Origin: an uncultured Bacteroidales bacterium
Lineage (GTDB): Bacteria; Bacteroidota; Bacteroidia; Bacteroidales; Bacteroidaceae
Assembly (NCBI GenBank): GCA_949297215.1
Contig: CASFRV010000007.1
Coordinates: forward strand, 1 to 64,000
Direction: 5' to 3'
Length of the DNA: 64,000 bases
Part shown: positions 42,512-49,542 of the stretch, in pieces
Position numbering within the stretch: the stretch's first letter is position 1
Layout: every line of letters starts with the position of its first letter
Translations under genes and position numbers: made by a program
Notes under the pieces: generated by a model
The model's input: only the letters and a program-made list of their open reading frames with translations
Told to the model about the DNA's origin: nothing
Databases searched by the model: none

Positions 42512-44215
42512 TTATTTCACGAACTTCACCACGCGCGCCTCGCTGCCGCAGCGCAGATAGAGCACGTAGGTGCCGGCGGGCAGCTGCGCGGTGCCGATGG
42601 TGGCGCCGTCGGCGGCCTCCTGCGTCAGCACGGCGCGACCGTCGAGGCCGTAGACGGAGGCCCGGGCCACGCCCATGGGCGATGTCACGACGATGCCCGC
42701 GGGCGTCACGCGCGCGGCCAGAGCGCCGGCCTGCTCCACGGCTTCGATGCCCGTCGACTCCTCAAGCGCGGCGTCGATGGTGGCGAAGTTGTTCCCCTCC
42801 TCCACGGTAAACTCCGACGTGAACAGACGGCCCGGCGAAACGAGCACTTCGAGCGTATACTTGCCCGGAGCCAGCGCCACGTTTAATGGCTGTTCGAAGT
42901 AGTTCAGGCTCATCCGCCGTCCGTCGGCAGCCACGAGCTCGCCGCCCCAGAAGTTGTTGCCGTCGAAATAGCCCAGGAAGCCGTCGGACGTGAGGCCCAG
43001 GTCTATCGAGGAGAACACCAGGCCCGACAAGTCGAGCGGTACGACGGCATCGGCCCCGTCGAGCGTCACCTCGCCCTCGATGGGGAAGCAGTTATATAGG
43101 TTGTTCACCCCGTCGTGTAGGCGCACAACGCTGTAATGGTGCGTGCCGTCGGTCAGCATCGTCCGATAATTGGATATGGCAGGGTTGGGCAAGTCGATCC
43201 CGGCTTCATGATCTATGTATGCAAAGGCAAAACCGATGTCTTCGGGCGCTCCGCTCACGTCGAACGTCATGGTGTGGAACGTTTCGGGCCGCATGTCGAA
43301 GCTGAGCTCCACAGGGCCGTCCGTCAGCTCGAACGTTCTCGTGTTGTAATACTGCGTAGGCTGTGGTCCGTCGTATGTTGCACCATAAGCAGTGCTCCGA
43401 TATATCCCGGGCACCAGACGGCCGTCCATCCCGATGGAGTATTTCTGCACATCCGTATTGTCGGAAAAGAAAACGCTTGGCTGTTCCTCTCCCGTCCAGC
43501 CGGTGGCCGTAGCAGTGATGGGATAAGCCTCGGTCAAGTTGAAGTGGACAGTCGTATCCTTCCTGGCCACTTGGATGGTGCGCGTGGCATAGTTAGTTAT
43601 GCCGTCTGCCATCGTCGGGAAGCAGAGGATGTTCAGGTAGCCGTCGGGGCAGACTACGTAGCCCTTGCCGCCGTTCTCGTCATACTCGCACAGGCTGACG
43701 TATGTGTAGTCGCCGTTGCCGATGTGTTCGCCGCCCTTGGGCGTAAACGTGGCGTTGAAGAACACCATGCCGTAGTTCTCGTAATATGTCCTGTCGAATT
43801 GTCCCGTAGCCGTGATGTCTACGCGGTGCATGCCCTCGTACGAAACGTCAATGCCCTCGGTCAGCAGCTCTTCGGTGGCAATGGCGTGCAATTGGTAGTA
43901 GTGGGCGTCTTCGTCGTAGACGTACCATTGGTAGATGGCCTGGCCTGCCGGCACGCGCAAGACGGCTTGTCCCGAGGCATCCGTGATGTAATCCACATCC
44001 TCTATGTAACTGCTGGGATAGCCGCCTACGTAATTCCCATCTTCGTCGAACCAATAAACTAAGGTGTAGAACCCTTCGGCCGGTTGGCCCTTTTCGTCCG
44101 TCACGGTGAAGCGCACGTCAATCGAGTCGGCCGCCGCGTCCGTCGGTGCGGCCTGTGCCTGCGGCGTGGCGAAGCCGGCCAGCGCCAGGGAGAGCAGGGG
44201 TAAAAGTTTCTTCAT
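42512..44215 (-). CDS. T9SS-exported surface protein, unknown function
   Basis: 567 residues. Signal peptide to about 22 (AQA). Several beta-sandwich stretches with carboxypeptidase-regulatory-like character (VRFTVTDEKGQPAEGFYTLVYWFDEDGNYVGGYPSS; ADGRRMSLNYFEQPLNVALAPGKYTLEVLV). The end (about 490-567) is a type A sorting domain: ARASVYGLDGRAVLTQEAADG...LPAGTYVLYLRCG. No enzyme motif. Single gene, convergent with pdxB. The middle third of the gene is less GC-rich than its ends. Confidence 0.82.
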   Translation of the reverse strand: MKKLLPLLSLALAGFATPQAQAAPTDAAADSIDVRFTVTDEKGQPAEGFYTLVYWFDEDGNYVGGYPSSYIEDVDYITDASGQAVLRVPAGQAIYQWYVYDEDAHYYQLHAIATEELLTEGIDVSYEGMHRVDITATGQFDRTYYENYGMVFFNATFTPKGGEHIGNGDYTYVSLCEYDENGGKGYVVCPDGYLNILCFPTMADGITNYATRTIQVARKDTTVHFNLTEAYPITATATGWTGEEQPSVFFSDNTDVQKYSIGMDGRLVPGIYRSTAYGATYDGPQPTQYYNTRTFELTDGPVELSFDMRPETFHTMTFDVSGAPEDIGFAFAYIDHEAGIDLPNPAISNYRTMLTDGTHHYSVVRLHDGVNNLYNCFPIEGEVTLDGADAVVPLDLSGLVFSSIDLGLTSDGFLGYFDGNNFWGGELVAADGRRMSLNYFEQPLNVALAPGKYTLEVLVSPGRLFTSEFTVEEGNNFATIDAALEESTGIEAVEQAGALAARVTPAGIVVTSPMGVARASVYGLDGRAVLTQEAADGATIGTAQLPAGTYVLYLRCGSEARVVKFVK

Positions 44216-44324
44216 AGCTGAAATGTTTTAAAAGGGTGAGACATGTGTGCCGTCGCAGCCCAAGGCAGCCGCGTCCGTGGCTGTCGGTGGCCCGTTCCTG
44301 CACGTTTTCAGAATCTTTCATCCG

Positions 44325-44332
44325 CAAATATA
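44325..44332 (-). promoter_or_regulatory. -7 box of the T9SS surface-protein gene
   Basis: TATATTTG on the minus strand, about 110 bases before the start codon, in a short AT-rich stretch. Confidence 0.4.
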
Positions 44333-44439
44333 TGCAAATATCCGTTACGAAACCAGTTTTCAGCGGAAAAAGCACGTCGCGCCCGCGTGATGTGGTTTTG
44401 GGCGACGGCCGAGTGTCAGCCGCATGGGAATTTGCCTGC

Positions 44440-44558
44440 GTAGAGACGCGATTCATCGCGTCTCTCACGTCCCGAATGGCCTCACCGCCATGGAGATTTG
44501 TCATGGCGGGGCTTTGCCCCGAGCGGGTGAGAGACGCGATTCATCGCGTCTCTACGTG
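44440..44558. repeat. Four-hairpin block bounded by GAGACGCGA palindromes
   Basis: Two copies of a palindrome with perfect nine-base arms GAGACGCGA / TCGCGTCTC and loop TTCA (44443-44464 and 44531-44552), extended to GTAGAGACG on the outer left and CGTCTCTAC on the outer right. Between them lie the hairpins CCGCCATG / CATGGCGG and CGGGG / CCCCG. A partial copy (GCGCGATGAATCGCG) lies near 11764. Confidence 0.75.
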
Positions 44559-44603
44559 GCGGATTTCCCGAGCGGGTGGGGTGTGAGATGTTTCCGTGTG
44601 GTT

Positions 44604-44645
44604 GACGGTGTGTATGCAGCGCGGGACGGTGTGTATGCAGCGCGG
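44604..44645. repeat. Exact 21-base tandem duplication
   Basis: The unit GACGGTGTGTATGCAGCG followed by CGG occurs twice head to tail with no difference, so the duplication is recent. Confidence 0.85.
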
Positions 44646-44745
44646 CTGTCGACCCCATAGGGGTCGCACTTTCTATAACCGCGGGTAAGCGTAGCGCACC
44701 CGCGGACAGGAACCACACACAACTCCGACCCCATGGGGGTCGAAC
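44646..44745. repeat. Dispersed repeat P, copy 4 (inverted, diverged)
   Basis: CGACCCCATAGGGGTCG and CGACCCCATGGGGGTCG palindromes separated by TTCTATAACCGCGGGTAAGC, matching the CACCCGCGGTTAT block of the other copies on the opposite strand. Confidence 0.65.
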
Positions 44746-44812
44746 TTCATCCCGACGTCGTGCGCGCGCAGGGATGCGTTGTTTGGGGCCTTGGCGGATG
44801 AGCGCGTAGCGT

Positions 44813-44960
44813 TGTCCGCGGGTGTGCCTGCGGCTTACCCGCGGAAGGGGAAGTTGGACCCCTATGGGGTCCCATTACAGGGAGGGTTCTGTCCGCAGGT
44901 TCGCCTTTGGCTCACCCGCGGTTATCGAAAGTTCGCCCCCTATGGGGGCGCTTGCCTCGC
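44813..44960. repeat. Dispersed repeat P, copy 3
   Basis: Direct-orientation copy with GGACCCCTATGGGGTCC, GTCCGCAGGTTCGCCTTTGG and CGCCCCCTATGGGGGCG, nearly identical to copies 1 and 2. Confidence 0.8.
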
Positions 44961-45028
44961 TGTCCCTCCGCACACTCGCCCGGACCTCCTTTGCCCTGCG
45001 CAGCCATCGATGATTGCCCGCCACAACT

Positions 45029-45376
45029 GCTTTTTAACACGGAGAATCGATTATTTTCGCGCAACTGCTCCGTCGCTCGCAAATACGCGAAAATCAGAAA
45101 CGCTTGATAATGAAACACATCCGTGCTGACGACCCGCGTGAAACGCCCGCAGAAGAGCATTTTCGCCACTATATGGCATGTTTTGGGGCTATTTTTCCAT
45201 CGGAAGCAGGCCTTGGATGGTGAAATCCATCCCTTGGAAACGGAAATCCATGGGATGCTTCGGCCGAAACATCCCATGGATCGGTTGGTCCGCCGGACGG
45301 ACGCCCAAAAAAAACGCTGGAAGGCGGACGGAGGTGGGTGTCCGCTTTAACGGTTTGCCATATAGCGCACAGGGCC
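45029..45376. repeat. Dispersed ~350-base element, copy D (inverted partner of copy A)
   Basis: Begins with TTTTTAACACGGAGAATCG and ends with ACGGTTTGCCATATAGCGCA; the palindrome core is at 45214-45288. It is the inverted counterpart of 11806-12166. The outer blocks are most conserved and the interior more diverged. Confidence 0.75.
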
Positions 45377-45389
45377 CGGCCGCCTGTTT

Positions 45390-46760
45390 TCACCGCTGCG
45401 CCGGGCGGTGTGAGGCCCGCATGCGTCCGGCCACGAAGAAGGCAGCGACGGCGATGGCCGTGACTCCCTCGGCCAGCGGCATGGCCAGCCAGATGCCCGG
45501 CTCGCCCAGGAGGCGCGGCAGGACGACGAAGCTGGGCACGAGCACCACGAGGCCGCGCAGCAGGGCGAACGTCGTGGCCGGGCGCAAGCGCTCGACGCTC
45601 TGAAAATAGCCCACGGCCGTGATATTGAGCACGAAGAAGAGGAAGCCCGTGGCAAAGAGTGGGAAACCCTGCACGGCCAGGCGCGCGGCCGGCGAACGGG
45701 GGTCGAGGAAGAGGGCCGTGAGCTGCTCGGGCAGCAGCATGAACACGAGCGACACCGTGACGCCGCACGCGGTGGCCGTGAGCAGGGCCACCTGTTCGGC
45801 CGCCCGCGTGCGTTGGGCCAGCCCCAGGCCGAAGTTGTAGCTGATGATGGGCTGGGCCGACTGGGCGATGGCGTTGCCCACCATGAAGATGAACGGCATG
45901 TAGTAGCACACAAGGCCGAAGGCGCCCACGCCGTCGTCGCCCAGGTGGTGCATGAAGACGAGGTTGCCCGTGAGCATGAGCACGGCCAGCGTGGCCTCGC
46001 CCAGCAGGGCCGACGACCCAATGCGACACTGCACGCCCACGTTGCGCACGGCGAAGCGCAGGCTCTTGCGGCTCAGCTTCAACGGATGCAGCCGCAGCCG
46101 CCGCGCGTGGCGCAGCAGGTAGACGACGGCCATCAGTCCGCCCGTCGTCGTGCTGAGCGACGTGGCCAGCGCTCCGCCCATGAGGCCCCAGCCCAGGGGG
46201 AACATGAAGAGCCAGTCGAGCACGATGTTCATGACGGCCGCCACGAGGCTGCACGCCATGGCCATGCGCGGCGCGCCGTCAAGGCGTATGGCGAAGAGAG
46301 CCACGCCGGTCCACACGAGGAAGAGCCACGAGGGGACGTACCACACCATGTATTCGCACACCAGGGGCGTGAGGTGGTCCGAGGCGCCCAGCAGGCGGGC
46401 CGCCTCCTCGGGGAAAAGCATGAGGGGCACGATGAACGCCGCGGCCACAAGGGCGGCAAAGGCCATGGCCTGCGTGACGTGCAGGCGGGCCAGCTTGCGG
46501 CAGCCGTGGGCCAGCAGCACCGAGGCCGTGACGGAGCTGCCCGTGCCGATCATGAGGCCGCAGCCCGTGATGAGCATGAGCGGGGGCACGATGATGTTGA
46601 CGGCGGCTATGCCGTCGCTCCCCATGCAGTGGCCTATGAAGACGCCGTCGATGGCCGTCATGGCCGACATGCCCAGCATGCCGAGCAGCGTCGGGATGAA
46701 GAGTTTGCTGAAAAGCCGTCCAATGCGTACGGTTGCAAAGTCGATGTCCTGTTCTTTCAT
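45390..46760 (-). CDS. MATE family efflux transporter
   Basis: 456 residues, about 12 membrane helices, starting at MKEQDIDFATVRIGRLFSKLF. Typical are the first-helix region IPTLLGMLGMSAMTAIDGVFIGHCMG and the repeat in the second half (FIFMVGNAIAQSAQPIISYNFGLGLAQR). Members export cationic drugs or metabolites with Na+ or H+. A longer frame exists upstream, but this Met gives the conserved N-terminus. Confidence 0.93.
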   Translation of the reverse strand: MKEQDIDFATVRIGRLFSKLFIPTLLGMLGMSAMTAIDGVFIGHCMGSDGIAAVNIIVPPLMLITGCGLMIGTGSSVTASVLLAHGCRKLARLHVTQAMAFAALVAAAFIVPLMLFPEEAARLLGASDHLTPLVCEYMVWYVPSWLFLVWTGVALFAIRLDGAPRMAMACSLVAAVMNIVLDWLFMFPLGWGLMGGALATSLSTTTGGLMAVVYLLRHARRLRLHPLKLSRKSLRFAVRNVGVQCRIGSSALLGEATLAVLMLTGNLVFMHHLGDDGVGAFGLVCYYMPFIFMVGNAIAQSAQPIISYNFGLGLAQRTRAAEQVALLTATACGVTVSLVFMLLPEQLTALFLDPRSPAARLAVQGFPLFATGFLFFVLNITAVGYFQSVERLRPATTFALLRGLVVLVPSFVVLPRLLGEPGIWLAMPLAEGVTAIAVAAFFVAGRMRASHRPAQR

Positions 46761-46914
46761 AATGCTTGCCTGTTTGAAACGCTGCGCCCCACCTGCCGGC
46801 GGCACAAAACGATGCCGGGCAAGATGGATGGTTTCCCCCAGTCATCTTGTCCGGCATGTCAGCAGTGCCCTCCGATGAGGAGTACAAAACGCAACGTCTC
46901 GTATTCTTCGGGTG

Positions 46915-46922
46915 CAAAGATA
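46915..46922 (-). promoter_or_regulatory. -7 box of the MATE gene
   Basis: TATCTTTG on the minus strand, 155 bases before the start codon, immediately beside the repeat tract. The leader would be long. Confidence 0.4.
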
Positions 46923-46928
46923 GGGATT

Positions 46929-47105
46929 TTTCAATTGACAATGGACAATGGACAATTGACAATTAGCAATGGACAATTGACAATTAGCAATGGACAATGA
47001 GCTTTTATCAATTGACAATGGACAAATGACAAATAAGAATGGATATTGACAATTTTGAATGGGAAGGAGACAATTGTCAATTGTCAATTGTCAATTGTCA
47101 ATTGA
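46929..47105. repeat. CAATTGAC/CAATTGTC repeat tract
   Basis: The left part repeats CAATTGACAATGGA and CAATTAGCAATGGA variants; the right part is CAATTGT in tandem, about 4.9 units of 7 bases (47071-47104). The two halves are largely complementary and could form one long hairpin. Base composition is far from the surrounding DNA. Confidence 0.85.
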
Positions 47106-47118
47106 AAAGATAAATTTG
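47088..47118 (+). promoter_or_regulatory. Promoter of the forward sigma-factor operon
   Basis: -7 box TAAATTTG (47111-47118) and -33 TTG (47088-47090), 20-base spacer. The -33 element is supplied by the last units of the CAATTGT tract. Confidence 0.55.
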
Positions 47119-47234
47119 CAGCCGGTGGTTGTTTTTCTGCGGCGCGGAGCGAACTTTTTCGCGGGTTGCGTGTATGCCGATGCGATTGCAATCGCTACGA
47201 ACTTACGAACAACAACATCAAGACATCACTCATC

Positions 47235-48401
47235 ATGAAAACTGCTTCGCTGCTTGTAAAAACTTTTTCGCTGGCGCTCGTGCTTTTTGCGGGTGCGCCG
47301 GCGCTGCGCGTGGAGGCGCAGACGGCCGAACGCGTGCGCGGCATCGTCGAGGACGAACGCGACTCGGCGTGGTATGCCGCCCAGGCTGACGCTTGGGAAC
47401 GTGAGACGCGACGCCGCCCGAAGGACGAGGGGGCATGGCGCAACCTGTTTGACGCCGTGCGCTACCGCGACATGTTCACGGGCGAAAACTACGACTGCAC
47501 GGCCGACGTGCTGCGACGCATGGAGCGGAAAATACCCGGCTCGTGGACGTTCCACTATTGCCGCTACCGCAGCCAGCTCCATCCCGAGGAGGCTCATGCC
47601 GACATGGAGCGCTGCATCGCCATGGAGCCCGGCAACGTCAGTGCCTTCGACACCTATCTGTGCCACTACTGGATGGAGGGACGCACCGACAGCGCCCGCA
47701 GCGTGGGCCGACGCTATTTTGAGAGCGGGGCCTACTCGCCTGCGCTCCTGCAATACTCCTACAACCAGCTGGCCGGCATGCCCGAGGGGGCCCTCTTCAT
47801 CGGTAACGGCGATGCCGAGCTCATTCCGAAAATAGTATTGCAGGGCGGGCTGGGCGTCCACCGCGACAAGGTGGTTGTTCCGCTCTCGTTCCTGGCCTTG
47901 CCCGCTTATGTCGATTCGCTTTGCGCGCAGCTGGGCATCGAGCCGCCGGCCCTGCCCGACAGCCTGACGTGGGAGGCGCGCACCGAGGCTTTCGTGCGCC
48001 ATCTCATCGCGCGTTCGGGCCGCCCGGTCTATTTTGCCCCGTCGATTGGCGCCAAGCTGCTGCGGCCCTTTGCCGACAGGCTGTACAGCGAGGGCCTCGT
48101 GCTGCGATACAGCGAGACGCCCTACGACAACATGGCCGTCATGAAGCGCAACGTCGAGCAGCGCTATCTCATGGACTACCTGCTCGTGAGCTTCGTGCCG
48201 CAACAGCAATGGTCGGCCGCCGCACTGATGCAGCTCAACTATGCCGCGGCGCTGCAACCGCTCCTGCGCTTCTACCGCGACAGCGGCGACACCGCCCGCC
48301 ACGCATGGCTCATGCGGCTGCTCACGGCAGCCGTGGACGGGGCAGGCTGCAACGAGGCGCGCAAGGCGCCCTATCGCCAACAGCTCAACGAGGCGCAATG
48401 A
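47235..48401 (+). CDS. Exported protein of unknown function in a sigma-factor operon
   Basis: 388 residues. A signal peptide begins MKTASLLVKTFSLALVLFAG and ends near VEAQ; an upstream in-frame extension is Cys/Arg-rich and unlikely. Residues ~25-200 are helical and TPR-like (ADAWERETRRRPKDEGAWRNLFDAVRYRD; DMERCIAMEPGNVSAFDTYL). The C-terminal part has no recognised domain. Its last codons overlap the sigma-factor start, so it is part of the same transcript; an extracytoplasmic input or target of the sigma system is possible. Confidence 0.75.
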   Translation: MKTASLLVKTFSLALVLFAGAPALRVEAQTAERVRGIVEDERDSAWYAAQADAWERETRRRPKDEGAWRNLFDAVRYRDMFTGENYDCTADVLRRMERKIPGSWTFHYCRYRSQLHPEEAHADMERCIAMEPGNVSAFDTYLCHYWMEGRTDSARSVGRRYFESGAYSPALLQYSYNQLAGMPEGALFIGNGDAELIPKIVLQGGLGVHRDKVVVPLSFLALPAYVDSLCAQLGIEPPALPDSLTWEARTEAFVRHLIARSGRPVYFAPSIGAKLLRPFADRLYSEGLVLRYSETPYDNMAVMKRNVEQRYLMDYLLVSFVPQQQWSAAALMQLNYAAALQPLLRFYRDSGDTARHAWLMRLLTAAVDGAGCNEARKAPYRQQLNEAQ

Positions 48402-48970
48402 GGCTCGTGGCGAGCGGGTGGCGCACCGCCACCGACGAACGGCTGATGGAGGCCGTGGCCGCGGGGAGCGAGCGGGCTTTCGAAGAGCTCTATCGCCGCT
48501 ATGCCCGCCGGTTGCAGGGCTTCTTTTCCGTGCGGACGGCCGACGCGACGGCTGCGGCCGACTTTGTGCAGGAGCTCTTCATGCGGCTGTGGACGGCGCG
48601 CGCTTCGTACCAGGCCGGCCGCCCCGTGGCGCCCTGGCTCTTCACGCTGGCCTACAACCTGCTGCGCAACGACCTGCGCCACCGCGCCGTCGAGGCTGCC
48701 TGGGCCGAGGAAGCGCAGCATGCAGTCTCCCCTGTTGAGGACGTGGCCCCCGTCGGGCTCGACGACGAGGCGCTCGACCGCGCGCTGGCCCGTGCCGTGG
48801 ACGGGCTGCCCGAAGCCGACCGCCTGCTCTTTGCGCTGCGCTACGAAGAGGGCTTTGCCCTCTCCGACGTGGCACGCATCATGGAGCTGCCCTTGGGTAC
48901 GGTGAAATCGCGACTGCACCGGCTGACGAACGTATTACGTAAAAAACTGAACGGAGATGACAGATTTTGA
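48398..48970 (+). CDS. ECF-type RNA polymerase sigma factor
   Basis: 190 residues. Region 2: ERAFEELYRRYARRLQGFF and AADFVQELFMRLWTAR, then APWLFTLAYNLLRNDLRHR. Region 4: LPEADRLLFALRYEEGFALSDVARIMELPLGTVKSRLHR, a helix-turn-helix for the -35 element. The start ATG overlaps the previous stop codon (ATGA), so translation is coupled. The stop lies 14 bases inside the next gene. Confidence 0.92.
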   Translation: MRLVASGWRTATDERLMEAVAAGSERAFEELYRRYARRLQGFFSVRTADATAAADFVQELFMRLWTARASYQAGRPVAPWLFTLAYNLLRNDLRHRAVEAAWAEEAQHAVSPVEDVAPVGLDDEALDRALARAVDGLPEADRLLFALRYEEGFALSDVARIMELPLGTVKSRLHRLTNVLRKKLNGDDRF

Positions 48971-49442
48971 AGAACAATTGGAGCATTCGGCCCGCCGCCT
49001 GCGCAACCGGCGCAACGAGGCGCTCGACGTGCCGCCCTGTCCGCGGCCCGCACGCCGACGGAGCGGGCCGTGGCGGACGGCCGTGGCTGTCGCGGCCTGT
49101 GTGGGCGTCGTGGCGGGCTGGACGGGGCGCGGCCTGCAACCTGCGGGCGGACCCGCCGTGATGGCCCGTGTGGATACGGTCTATGTGGAGCGGCCTGCGG
49201 GCCCGACGGCCGGGCCCGACACGGCCCGTTGCCCGGCAAAGCCATCGCCGCAGGTTCAGCCGCGGCGCACGGAACGTGCCGGGCGGTCGCGGCAGGCGGT
49301 TGAGCCGTCGCCCATTGCCGAGCCTCTGCCGGCCGAAGCAGTGCGCACGCTTGCGCCGGGCGAGTTTTATGCCTATGCCTCGCAGGCGGGGCGCAACGTC
49401 CTGACCGACAGCGTCGACTATGCCCTTTTTGTGGGCGGTTGA
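48957..49442 (+). CDS. Single-pass membrane protein, possible anti-sigma factor
   Basis: 161 residues. A cytoplasmic charged part (1-39), one membrane helix (about 40-57, RTAVAVAACVGVVAGWTG) and a Pro/Arg-rich outer part ending LTDSVDYALFVGG. The gene starts inside the sigma-factor gene (14-base overlap), the usual place for an anti-sigma factor. It has none of the FecR or zinc-finger anti-sigma hallmarks that I would expect, so the role is inferred from position and topology. Confidence 0.7.
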   Translation: MTDFEEQLEHSARRLRNRRNEALDVPPCPRPARRRSGPWRTAVAVAACVGVVAGWTGRGLQPAGGPAVMARVDTVYVERPAGPTAGPDTARCPAKPSPQVQPRRTERAGRSRQAVEPSPIAEPLPAEAVRTLAPGEFYAYASQAGRNVLTDSVDYALFVGG

Positions 49443-49476
49443 CGGACGGCGGGCCGTGAGACGGGGAGCCATGCGA

Positions 49477-49522
49477 AACGTCCCCTCCTGCACCGGCGGG
49501 TGCGGGAGGGGACGTTGTTTTT
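49477..49522 (+). terminator. Terminator of the sigma-factor operon
   Basis: Perfect 12-base stem with arms 49477-49488 and 49505-49516 (AACGTCCCCTCC and complement), followed by GTTTTT. It lies between convergent genes. Confidence 0.88.
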
Positions 49523-49542
49523 GCCTGCGGAGCAGGGCGGCG

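Larger units (their letters stand above)
44216..45389. other. Repeat-rich intergenic region
   Basis: 1.17 kb without a gene. It holds a promoter box, a four-hairpin block (44440-44558), a 21-base tandem duplication (44604-44645), repeat P copies 4 (inverted) and 3, and element copy D. Short frames here are unrelated between copies. Confidence 0.75.
46761..47234. other. AT-rich divergent intergenic region
   Basis: Holds the MATE promoter box, the CAATTG repeat tract and the promoter of the forward operon. No gene seen. Confidence 0.7.

Noticed and set aside
46929..47105. CRISPR array
   Set aside because: Units are 7-14 bases with no unique spacers and no cas genes; this is a simple-sequence tract.
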